In this document: positions 1 to 9,643 of the stretch, one piece after another
Layout of the letters: every line of letters starts with the position of its first letter
How positions within the stretch are numbered: the stretch's first letter is position 1
From: Hyaloperonospora brassicae
Lineage: Eukaryota; Oomycota; Peronosporomycetes; Peronosporales; Peronosporaceae
Assembly (NCBI GenBank): GCA_947650285.1
Contig: CANTFL010000375.1
Span: forward strand, 62,001-126,000
Direction of reading: 5' to 3'
Length of the DNA: 64,000 bases
The notes under the pieces: generated by a model
What the model saw: the letters and a program-made list of their open reading frames with translations, nothing else
What the model was told of the DNA's origin: nothing
The model's database searches: none
Position numbers and translations under genes: made by a program

Positions 1-1921
1 GCTCCACGCTGAAAGAGTCGACCCAAGCAAGACCTTCTTCGAGCAGACGCAAGCCAAAGTTGTGCTGGTCTTCACGCGAGGGCTTACCGCTGCCATTCGG
101 CACCACAAACAAAGGACCAAACGCGTTGCCACCGCGGTCCATGTCTTCGATTTCTACCATCACCTCACGCTGCATGACGCCGCGCTTCGTGAACAGCTTG
201 GCCTCTTCGCCGAATGTTTCTGCGGGTGCTACGATCACGCCTTGAGCGCCGTGGCGGGCAGGCTGCGGGCACTTGATGCCGGCGATCATGTAGTTTATCA
301 GACAGTTTTCCTTTGGAACGAAGAGCTTCATGCGCGTGGCCGAGTACACGTGCTCCACCACAGCACGGAGGGAGCGCTCACGTGTCAGGAAAGGCAAAAA
401 CTGCTTGGCTTTCGTGGCGTCGAAACAGAGGTCCGTCACACGACGCACAGCAGCAGGGGGCTCCTTGGACGAGTGCAAGTTCTTCTTCTGCGTCTGTGCC
501 TTCGTCTCTGCGGTCACGAGATCGTCATAGTATTCGCTCTTCTCCTCTTCGGGACGGTGACGCACCACTTCGGCCAAGCCAGCAGCGACAACGTCCACAG
601 CCAGGTTCGCCCCCTTGGCGTGCGGGTCCTTCTTCACGGCATTAGCCGACGGCTCGAGGAACACCGAGGCAAACACCATCGCGTCACCCTGACCCGACGG
701 ACTGGGTTTCTCGTACTCCACCTCAACGTGCACCGTCTTTGCAATAGCTCGGTGGCGCAAGAACTCTTTGGCTTCCACAGCGTACGGTGCATTGGTCTCG
801 CCACGACGTTCGTTGCCGAGACGCGGCGCACGCAGCGAGCTCAAGTAGATCCGCTTCTCCTGTGCAGCGGGCGTTGCTTCGCTCGGAACGTAGACAACGA
901 GGCAGTCGCCACTAATCACTTCGACAACAGTGCCCGTCAGGTGCTTGGCCGAGTGCAGCGTCGGGGCCTCGTAGTCCCGCCACACGCGCAGCTTTTGCTG
1001 CTTGGCGCTTCTCTCGGCCGCCCGCATGGCGCTGCGCTCGGCGGCGCTCGTGAACGACGAGCTCCAGTCGGCCATCCGCCCAAATCCGTTCTTCAGCAGC
1101 TCGACACTGATATTGTGGCCAGAAGGGTGCACAATGCTGCCGAGCAAGTTGCCATACTTGTCAGCGCCTTCGACCCGAAGCTCCACGTCCCGATGCAGCA
1201 GTCGCACTTCAGTAAAGTGCTTTGCTTCGCGCGCGTGCGGCGCAGCAACTGCTGCTACGTCACCCACCGACTGCACGCGCGGGCACTGCACGCCAGCCAA
1301 CGCAAAGCTCACGACCTGCAGCGTGGGCTTCAGCACCACGCGGAACGACGCGCCGTCCCGCACGTAGTCCACCAGCGCCGGCACCAGTCGGCCCTTGAAC
1401 TGCTGCACGAGCGCGGGGCCGTCGGCGCCGCTCCACTTGAGCGTCCCATCGACCGCCTGCGCGCTCGCGGCGTACATGCCGCGCTTCTCGCGGACCGCGT
1501 CTTGCTCGTGAAGTAGCATCGTGGCGTGGTCCACGCAACTCCCCTCGCGGCACTGCGCGAGCGACTTGACCGTTGCCCAGCCGGCCCGCGCCTGCACGAC
1601 GCAGAGGTTCTCGCCCTCGTGTCGACCCGTCGTGGCCGGCGGGAGGAGCCACACCGAGCCAAAGTCGCGGCCAATGCTCGCCACGCGGTACTCGACTTGG
1701 AACCGCACGGCTTTGCCAATGCACAGGCGCCGCAGGTGCTCGCGACTGGCAAAGGCAAAGGGCTCTGAGCTCTGCTCGCTCGAGTGCGCGAGGCGCGGCG
1801 CCTGGAGCGACGACAGCGTGAGCACAAGTTCGGGCGGCGGGCCGTTTGTGGCCGTGGCGCCCATGAGCACGAGCGTGTCGCCCGAGAGGACGGCCTTGAC
1901 GATGGCTTGACCCGACGCCAT
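1..1921 (-). CDS. SND1: Tudor-SN / SND1-like protein (3' part outside window)
   Basis: The frame is open from the ATG at 1921 (MASGQAIVKAVLSGDTLVLMG) to the left edge, 640 codons without a stop, so only the C-terminal part is missing. Four staphylococcal-nuclease-like repeats are recognisable, starting near residues 6, 175, 325 and 512; repeats one and three open with a V-x-S-G-D-(T/C)-L-V pattern. Repeats one and three also carry L-S-S-L-(Q/R)-A-P-R-L, typical of Tudor-SN. The animal protein is about 910 residues (four SN domains, then Tudor plus a split fifth SN), so the Tudor domain should lie just beyond the window. The family binds RNA and acts in transcription co-activation, splicing, stress granules and degradation of edited RNA. 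A start further upstream is unlikely because a (TG)13 run and a low-complexity leader precede the ATG. The gene symbol is by family similarity. Confidence 0.93.
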   Translation of the reverse strand, partial: MASGQAIVKAVLSGDTLVLMGATATNGPPPELVLTLSSLQAPRLAHSSEQSSEPFAFASREHLRRLCIGKAVRFQVEYRVASIGRDFGSVWLLPPATTGRHEGENLCVVQARAGWATVKSLAQCREGSCVDHATMLLHEQDAVREKRGMYAASAQAVDGTLKWSGADGPALVQQFKGRLVPALVDYVRDGASFRVVLKPTLQVVSFALAGVQCPRVQSVGDVAAVAAPHAREAKHFTEVRLLHRDVELRVEGADKYGNLLGSIVHPSGHNISVELLKNGFGRMADWSSSFTSAAERSAMRAAERSAKQQKLRVWRDYEAPTLHSAKHLTGTVVEVISGDCLVVYVPSEATPAAQEKRIYLSSLRAPRLGNERRGETNAPYAVEAKEFLRHRAIAKTVHVEVEYEKPSPSGQGDAMVFASVFLEPSANAVKKDPHAKGANLAVDVVAAGLAEVVRHRPEEEKSEYYDDLVTAETKAQTQKKNLHSSKEPPAAVRRVTDLCFDATKAKQFLPFLTRERSLRAVVEHVYSATRMKLFVPKENCLINYMIAGIKCPQPARHGAQGVIVAPAETFGEEAKLFTKRGVMQREVMVEIEDMDRGGNAFGPLFVVPNGSGKPSREDQHNFGLRLLEEGLAWVDSFSVE

Positions 1922-1985
1922 TGGGAGCGAAGAGGCGACTGACTGACTGAGAGAGAAAGAGCGAGTGAAAGAGTGGCGAGATGCA

Positions 1986-2011
1986 TGTGTGTGTGTGTGT
2001 GTGTGTGTGTG
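1986..2011. repeat. (TG)13 microsatellite in SND1 leader
   Basis: An uninterrupted TG dinucleotide run begins about 65 bases upstream of the SND1-like ATG. It probably lies in the 5' UTR or core promoter and is likely to vary in length between strains. Confidence 0.95.
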
Positions 2012-3160
2012 CGGTCGAGAGGGGACGTTGGGGAGCTGCTCGTAGCGCTACTTTTGGACGCGCGGGGTGAAAAGAGGGACACGTGGGTGGGATCGGTTTA
2101 TGGAGGGGCGGGCGAGCAGATTTGTTAAAACGGACAGTCGGAATAGGGTGGGCGGTTGAACAGGCGTTGACGGACAGAGCGAGAGGCAGAGAAAACGTGC
2201 GATATAAGTCGAGTCACGGCGCGGGAATCGAGTCGGTGGGGGACAAGCGCGCGAAATGACGTGGACGACTTGACCTTCGAGCAAGTCGGGAAGGCAAACG
2301 TTGCAGTGGCGAACGCTTAGGTACGTGGGCACACGACAGCACGCCAACTGGTCGAGTCGTTGGGGATGCAAGCATTGGATTTCGTGCGTGGGCAAGAGTC
2401 GGTGCACCAGAACGGGATCGATCGCTGACGTGGTAGCGCATACGTCGGGTCTTTTTTATTGCTTCCTCCGCGTTGCCCATCCTTCATACTTGCGTTTCCT
2501 GCGTAATGGTCCAACAAGTGACACGAGTGAAGAACCTCGACAGCTCCTTTGCGACGTCCATTTAACTAATGTCCTTCCCTGATCTGGCCGTGAAACATGC
2601 AAAATCGACGCTCAAGGGAAGTCGCAACGCACACTGAATACACGCTTCAAAAAGGATGACACACATCAGGAGATTTACAGACAGGATCTACTGATGTGTG
2701 TCATCCTTTCTACAAAATGGTCAATGCGTGAGCTCTCAGCTCGTCGACTTAGCATCACGGATCGCTCATTCGAAACGTCTCTTCGTTCGTAGTCGTGTGA
2801 CAGACATTATGTACGTGTCAGTCCACAGTGAATTGGTGGAAAGAGCAAGTAGCGACTTCACTGAGAAGAATGGTGGTGTTAGAAGATAGAAGGGCGACAC
2901 AAAAAAGAAGCAGCTTGACCTTTGCTCACGATCATGCGCTACCTATGACCACATTGCTACCGTGACATGCTCTGACATCCAGTAACCAAGATCTTGGACC
3001 GTAGATTGCAATCATTGTTCAACGGCTGACACAAGCGGATAAACAATGACGCCCTATCCATCAGCAATCGCCGCGTGGTCACATCAATCGGTATCATCTA
3101 CCGGGATGGACTAGTCTGTCGCTACCTCAAGGTGAGACGAGCACGTTCTTTGAACCAATA
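2012..3160. other. Intergenic DNA upstream of SND1; no gene recognised
   Basis: Only short open frames occur, on both strands, and none resembles a known family. The part nearest 2012 must contain the SND1-like promoter, but no match to the oomycete Inr consensus is visible on the minus strand. The one distinct structure is the inverted repeat at 2651-2709, listed separately. Confidence 0.6.
2651..2709. repeat. Perfect 19-bp inverted repeat (hairpin)
   Basis: AAAGGATGACACACATCAG at 2651-2669 is matched exactly by its reverse complement at 2691-2709, with a 21-base spacer. The match stops sharply on both sides. It could form a stable stem-loop in DNA or RNA, or be the remnant of a foldback element. 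No adjoining gene explains it. Confidence 0.85.
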
Positions 3161-3553
3161 TGTAACGGGGCACACCCTTGCGTGAACTTAACGCAAGGGT
3201 TTCGGGTGCCCCGACAGACGTACACGAGGCGAACGAGGAAGCGTGGGTGAGGAAAAAGTAAAACTGTTGTATTAATATAATTAAGTCTTTTTGCTACTGT
3301 CTCTCTGTTTAACCTGACTTAATTATGTTAATATAACTGAGTGTATGGTGACGTCTCGTCACCACTCATTGCGCGCGTCCTGCGGCGATTGGTGGGTTGA
3401 TATCATCACGATATCAACCAATGAGCAGACCCTTTGGTCGCTTCACCAATATCACCATTATCGGTGATATTGTTCGAAGAATATTCACTTAATATTCTTT
3501 GTTGTCACTTTCTTTTAAAGTGACACTTCCATGTAACGGGCTGCCCCGTTACA
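3161..3553 (+). mobile_element. Solo LTR-like element A, hairpin-rich, TSD CAATA
   Basis: This 393-bp unit begins TGTAACGGGGCA and ends with the exact reverse complement TGCCCCGTTACA. The 5 bases before it (3156-3160) and after it (3554-3558) are both CAATA. TG...CA ends and a 5-bp duplication are typical of Gypsy LTRs, and the first ten bases match the LTR of the 7.2-kb Gypsy element in this window read on its own strand. The interior is a chain of short palindromes. No protein is encoded. A MITE with 12-bp terminal repeats is the alternative. Confidence 0.85.
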
Positions 3554-3586
3554 CAATATGCTGATCATGCGCGACGTCACGGAAAA

Positions 3587-4047
3587 TGTAACGGGGTGAG
3601 CCCGTAAACAAAATTGATACGAATGTATCAACTTTTGGATATTATCTATTCAGATAATATACAATCAACATTACTCGAGAAGAAGTAATGTCGGCAGAAT
3701 GTTACCCCCGAGGGTAATATTCTTGGGTGCCCCACTTGTTGGTTGATGTAGACGCTACACCAACCAAAATAACCACCAATCGCTGCCGGACGCGCGCAAT
3801 GGTTGGTGAGCAAGAAATCCACATAGGAGATTGTAGTTTAACATAGTTCGATTACGACAAAGATGGTGAAGCAAACAAACTTAACTATTAAATACAGTTC
3901 TACTTTTTCCTTAAACATAGCCACCGAGTTCTGTTTACTTCCACATGGTTACTCATGCAACGCGTACGTGAAGTCGGAAGTACTCTGCCTCGTGCTCTAT
4001 AAACACAAAGTCTTACCAATCATCTGGTAAGAGCGTGCCACGTTACA
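3587..4047. mobile_element. Degenerate LTR-like sequence B, related to element A
   Basis: It starts TGTAACGGGGTGAGC and a plausible end is CCACGTTACA at 4047. It is also rich in short palindromes. At 3773-3802 it holds the conserved core of element A (GCGCGCGTCC followed by a GCGATTGGT-like stretch) but on the opposite strand. No target duplication is visible, so it is either an older copy of a sister family inserted in reverse or a fragment with lost ends. The boundaries are uncertain. Confidence 0.5.
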
Positions 4048-4546
4048 GGTAAGATAACGTTTAATATTAGCTTTTGCGCGAGTTAGAAATTTCCGGCAAT
4101 TTCCAAAGCATGATCCCAACAGAAGCAGAAGCACTGGTGCTGGTGCCGTTGTCTACGTCTGGATGACGTCACGATCGCAAGCTTTCGTTTACTTCTTCCC
4201 CACTAACTTGTCACGGCTCGGCGACAACAAGATAATTGGACTGTTTGGCTGTTGGTGCGGACGAATATGCACGCCACGCTTAACTCTCTTTGCGAGCTGT
4301 CTCGCAACGAAATCGCTCTACAGTTGAGTTTCACTCGAGTCAACACCTTGCGACTCCTTACAATGCGTTAACAAACCGTAACATGCGCATTTTAGTAAGG
4401 ATTTTCGCTATAAAATCAAGCGGGTAAAAGGACTGATACAAGGTGATGTACCAATAATGCACCACAAGCTTTGCTATCCGAGTAATATTTTTCCCGTGAA
4501 TCCTGTTGACGATGAAACCTCAGCGAGAGCTCACATGTTGTGCTAA

Positions 4547-4940
4547 TGTAACCGTCACTGCATGGGGGTTACATGTCTGTTGACAATCGGTATAAATGTG
4601 TGGTTCACACCTGGTATGAAATCCTATTGAAAGTGATAGTGGAACATTATATCAGTTTGCCGGGGCTGACGTGTGTCAGATACCAGATACAAGATCTTTA
4701 ATATAGGGTACTACTTTAGGCCATTAGTGTCTATATTAGGTAAGTTTAGGCTAAGGTGTCGTTTCACACAAAACCAAATTACAGTTCAGTTCCCCTTTTA
4801 ATCTGTTGGAGACACGCGCCCTGTTAAGGCGTCTCAGGTCTTGTAAAGAAAAATTCAATCCTTGTTAAGGTGCATACTTTACGCACTTTGTGCTGTTTAT
4901 TCGTTAAACTGTTTGCTCCCTTGAACAAGATATGGAGCTG
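4547..4940 (+). repeat. 5' LTR relic of the decayed Gypsy element
   Basis: It begins TGTAACCGTCAC. Around 4690-4830 it shares several blocks with the minus-strand 5' LTR at 21981-22456, including CAAGATCTTT and TTCAGTTCCCCTTTT. It is followed, as in the intact element, by CGACTGATCCTCTGTGAGGA just before gag. The right boundary is approximate. Confidence 0.7.
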
Positions 4941-5011
4941 TAAGCTCGTTGACTCGTAGAGTACTACGTCTGAGTCTGCAACGACTGATCCTCTGTGAGG
5001 ACGGAATACCC

Positions 5012-5890
5012 ACCTCTCTCTCTGAGCCCCAGAAGGTCGCGCTAGATAAGCTCACTACGGCTGTGGACCCGGAGTATGTGGAGCTCCTTGTATCGCGATA
5101 ACCGAAGGCGCTGAACGCACGTTTTAAGACCTTTATGCAGTACAAAACGACCCTTGTAGGGCATGTACAAGATCTAATGGCGTCGGCTGTGCCAACACGC
5201 TTTGTTTCTGTATCAGACAAAGAGGATAAATTAAGTCTCGTCAAATCGGACATTAAATTCTACTTGGGGAAAAGAGAAAAAAACCGTTCTCTGGATCTGC
5301 TAGGTAGAGATGTTCCATAAGTTGGGCATGGTCCTGACTGAGTATCTGTGGGTCGCGGTACCGATCAACACGCTCGTTGGTAGAGCGAAAGAGTGGAAAT
5401 TACGTTCATTGCGTCTGTCAATGAAGCCATCTACACATGGGAGAGTTTAAGGCTCAGCTTATTACTTTTGCGCCACCATACCAGGCATACCGCGTGCGAT
5501 CATGCTTCTCCTCTGCCCGTCAGGGCAAGAATGAGCTATCGTACTATGTCCAAAAACTAAGAACGATCATAGCTGCTATGCAGAGTGACCCTCACCCAGA
5601 GGTAGTCCATGTGACGGTGTTGATGAAATGTCTTCGTCCTGGTCTCGCCAGAACTGAAGTCTTTCGTGTTTATCCCACTACATTGGACGAGGCTGTCGAG
5701 ATAGCGCAATATGAGGACTACAACTTCTACCACAATAAGATTTGTTGGAACGGGTATACCCAAGCTTTAGTCGAGCAATCTCTATATCGATGAGCACACC
5801 AATGTTCTCTGACCTAAACCTATGGACATTAGCAACGCTGAACGTGATGGTGAAAATAAAGCTGAGCTCAAGTCGCTATAGAACAACGTG
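5012..5890 (+). pseudogene. gag relic of the decayed Gypsy element
   Basis: Translated pieces match the intact gag of this window in order: QKVALDKLT and PEYVE near 5030-5090, ALNAR and TFMQY near 5110-5140, then a 118-codon open stretch (5437-5793) containing APPYQAYRVRS, RQGKNEL and GLARTEVFRVYP. The Gag start codon is gone: the site reads GAGGACG where the intact copy has GAGGATG. Stops at about 5101 and 5318 and at least one frameshift separate the pieces. It cannot make a functional capsid protein. Confidence 0.88.
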
Positions 5891-5960
5891 ACTACCATCG
5901 CTTATAGACGTGCGGAAGCATTTACATCCAGGATGTCGATTTCACAAACAGCTTCAGAAT

Positions 5961-7231
5961 TGTGGAGAAGCGCCGGAGAATAATGATGGCAATCGTGGAT
6001 CGCGACCACCGCATTAAGTGCGAGATCGATTTGATTGGTGGAGTGCGCTCGGAGATAGGTCCGTTGGTACGCATGATGGGATCAAATGACTGAGTGACAG
6101 AAAACGACTGTGGAAATTATGCTGATTGATCTACTCAATGGTCAAGAAGGAGTATCGATAAGGATCGACGACTGACCGATCACGATTTGCGATCAAGGGC
6201 TTGGATCACCAAGTTACAAGAACCGGATCGCTCAAGGGGTGAACATCAACTGGAATACTGGATCGATGACGACAATGGAAAATAGATGAATATGAAAGCA
6301 AGCTGTAAGAGTGGATCGCCAAAGTCATAAAACATGCGAGGTCTCAAAAGTAACGGCGATTCGACGGTGGATACCCCGATCAGAGACTCGAGAGATTGAT
6401 CGCGATCCACCCTGGGTGTGTAATGTTTGATTGTGTGGACACATAATTGTGTGGACACATAATTGATGTTAATCAAATACCGCGATCCACTACCCAAGCG
6501 ATCCACCCCCGAGCGATTTACCACGGAGCGATCCACTACCCGAGCGGTCCACCACCTAGCGATCCGCCACCCGAGTATCTGCTTTGGACCACATAATGCA
6601 CGAGGCAAATTACATAGAAAGGCGATACGCAACAGTGATCGAGCGAACAGATAGGTATAGTCATAGGTTTGTGATTTGGTTAGTTGGCATCAAACAGATT
6701 GAATTTGCAACGAAAGACACGCGCCGACTTCTCCCGGGCACGAAAAAAATGGCCTCCCGTCGGATAGAGAGTAACTCGCGTCTCTGCAAACTTCGTCCTT
6801 GTATTGGGTGGCCAGGCGGAACGTCAGTTCTCACCCCCCCCCCCCAACTGCGACCGAACGCAGGGAACCTAACGGTTCAGATTCAAGACCGCGAGACGGA
6901 TCAAGTGGTAAGAAGGCTCGCGGATCAAGCATCACCTTTGGATACAGGCGACGCTGGGAGAGCGCCCAAGTGTAGTTGCGATAGAGTGAATAATTTTCGC
7001 TCGATCACCCCACATTTGAACGAGTGACGAATTTCCACCCGATCAACCCCTATTCCCAAAACGGTCAAGCTCAGCTTCAACTCAAGTCCACCAAGAAGAG
7101 CGCAACCCGCCCCACTGACGGGTACAAAAGGTGAGCAAGACAACACAGGGCACGGAATCGGGGTACCCCTCCGTTTATCGGTCGTCCGGGAGCCAGTGGA
7201 GAGTCGGGACCACACGGAATGCGTGATCACT
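5961..7231 (-). repeat. Left arm of 1.27-kb inverted repeat (dispersed repeat C)
   Basis: The 1271-bp arm is almost the exact reverse complement of 8376-9643. For example, a 128-codon frame at 6246-6632 on the minus strand recurs identically at 8972-9358 on the plus strand. It encodes no recognisable protein and contains a degenerate run of GGATCGC/TCGGGT-type units near 6480-6570. A diverged third copy lies at about 27590-28520. Frames inside the arm (for example 6584-7027) look like chance ORFs. Its ends do not reveal a transposon class. Confidence 0.9.
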
Positions 7232-8375
7232 CCACCAAACTGCCATTACTAACTAACGGTCACTTTATCAAAAAGGTCATATAGTGTAATATTATGATTA
7301 GCACAATAGAACGAAAAGGACGCTTTTCGCTTCGAAAATGCTGTCTGATATCGCTGTCGTCTCATTGATGATACCTTACACCTACTAGAGGTCGGGACAA
7401 GGGTATCCCAGGTTTATTGCTAACCATAACGTTCTCTATACAAGAGCTGATGCCTTGACCCACATCTAGTGAAGTATTTTTTTAGTAGAACACTTTACTT
7501 AGAGAATTTTTATGTGCCATTGCACGCACATCATGCGAGCTCTGTTCATAATGATTCGTCCCTAGGCAATCATGCTTGCATCATTTGATGCTTCACTATC
7601 AACATGAACATCGCTCAATGAAGTCAGTGACATACCACCATCTATTGATGAGTCTATCTCAGGACTATTTTTATTGACATAATTGATGCTAAATATACCA
7701 TTACATACCAATGTATAGCACATTAGTAAATACAGGCAGTGGCTCGCTCCAATAGAGATTTTGTTTCCTTGCAGAGGTGGGTTCATAACTCTCCAAATCT
7801 CCGCTCGGATTCATGCGCGTTGCGTGTAAGGACTTAGGCCTTCAACCCGTCGAGGGCTCGATGCGTTTGACTAGGCCATTCCTAGAATGAGATCATATTT
7901 CGTGTCTAAGTCAAGGACTAAGCAGCGTTCCACGCTTTTGGATTTTATGAGCTTCAAGCCTAGATGTATGGCAATCTTTGGCGCTGCGATACACGTCCTT
8001 GTCTCCAGATGCATGGTGATAGTCTCACTATCTTGCGCTCTCAGTATTTCAACATAACGCCAACTACTTTCCAGGTAACGAAGGCGATCATAGTTGTTTG
8101 ATGCTCCTGAATCAAATCGAACAACCCAAGGTTTAGAAAACCTGTTCACAGTTGCTGTAAGTACACTAAATTACGACTTACATACACGCAGCGTGTAATA
8201 GATCACAGCGCATTAAGAGTTGGTGCTCTGTTCACCTCCACCCCCCCAGATGTATCACAGAACCTAGTTCTTCTCCAGTAGGGCACTTCGAACTTACTGG
8301 GAGTTGAAGGTTCCGTGCCATACCATATTTGTAATTGCTAGCAAAAACTCGACTTATGTGTTTCTGTGTTAGTGC
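7232..8375 (-). pseudogene. Flipped Gypsy segment: protease and N-terminal pol linker relic
   Basis: The minus strand at 7871-8149 encodes a retropepsin fragment with the active-site-type FDSGAS and the later LDLDTKYDLILGMA, matching IDSGAS and LDLDSRYDLILGMAW of the intact element. Homology continues at DNA level on both sides: the post-gag linker near 8260-8340 and the region before RT near 7260-7450. Gag on the left and RT on the right are both on the plus strand, so this block is inverted relative to its own element. Confidence 0.85.
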
Positions 8376-9643
8376 AGTGATCACGCATTCCTTGTGGTCC
8401 CGACTCTCCACTGGCTCCCGGACGACCGATAAACGGAGGGGTACCCCGATTCCGTGCCCTGTGTTGTCTTGCTCACCTTTTGTACCCGTCAGTGGGGCGG
8501 GTTGCGCTCTTCTTGGTGGACTTGAGTTGAAGCTGAGCTTGACCGTTTTGGGAATAGGGGTTGATCGGGTGGAAATTCGTCACTCGGTCAAATGTGGGGT
8601 GATCGAGCGAAAATTATTCACTCTATCGCAACTACACTTGGGCGCTCTCCCAGCGTCGCCTGTATCCAAAGGTGATGCTTGATCCGCGAGCCTTCTTACC
8701 ACTTGATCCGTCTCGCGGTCTTGAATCTGAACCGTTAGGTTCCCTGCGTTCGGTCGCAGTTGGGGGGGGGTGAGAAATGACGTTCCGCCTGGCCACCCAA
8801 TACAAGGACGAAGTTTGCAGAGACGCGAGTTACTCTCTATCCGACGGGAGGCCATTTTTTTCGTGCCCGGGAGAAGTCGGCACGTGTCTTTCGTTGCAAA
8901 TTCAATCTGTTTGATGTCAACTCACCAAATCACAAACCTATGACTATACCTATCTGTTCGCTCGATCACTGTTGCGTATCGCCTTTCTATGTAATTTGCC
9001 TCGTGCATTATGTGGTCCAAAGCAGATACTCGGGTGGCGGATCGCTAGGTGGTGGACCGCTCGGGTAGTGGATCGCTCCGTGGTAAATCGCTCGGGGGTG
9101 GATCGCTTGGGTAGTGGATCGCGGTATTTGATTAACATCAATTATGTGTCCACACAATTATGTGTCCACACAATCAAACATTACACACCCAGAGTGGATC
9201 GCGATCAATCTCTCGAGTCTCTGATCGGGGTATCCACCGTCGAATCGCCGTTACTTTTGAGACCTCGCATGTTTTATGACTTTGGCGATCCACTCTTACA
9301 GCTTGCTTTCATATTCATCTATTTTCCATTGTCGTCATCGATCCAGTATTCCAGTTGATGTTCACCCCTTGAGCGATCCGGTTCTTGTAACTTGGTGATC
9401 CAAGCCCTTGATCGCAAATCGTGATCGGTCAGTCGTCGATCCTTATCGATACTCCTTCTTGACCATTGAGTAGATCAATCAGCATAATTTCCACAGTCGT
9501 TTTCTGTCACTCAGTCATTTGATCCCATCATGCGTACCAACGGACCTATCTCCGAGCGCACTCCACCAATCAAATCGATCTCGCACTTAATGCGGTGGTC
9601 GCGATCCACGATTGCCATCATTATTCTTCTGCGCTTTCCCACA
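8376..9643 (+). repeat. Right arm of 1.27-kb inverted repeat (dispersed repeat C)
   Basis: It is the mate of 5961-7231 with only scattered differences, mostly single bases and a homopolymer length change near 8762 (G run) versus 6834 (C run). It starts AGTGATCACGCATTCC and ends at TTTCCCACA. The GGATCGC-rich minisatellite-like stretch is at about 9040-9125. No coding capacity is recognised. Confidence 0.9.

Noticed and set aside
62..1516. 484-codon plus-strand frame
   Set aside because: It lies antisense to the clear SND1-like frame, has no family features, and its residue pattern (His/Leu/Arg/Val-rich) is typical of a shadow of a GC-rich gene.
6246..9358. Identical 128-codon frames on opposite strands, and similar 63-147-codon frames in both arms
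   Set aside because: Identity follows from the inverted repeat at DNA level; there are no domains, the overlapping frames are equally open, and codon-level conservation is not evident against copy three.
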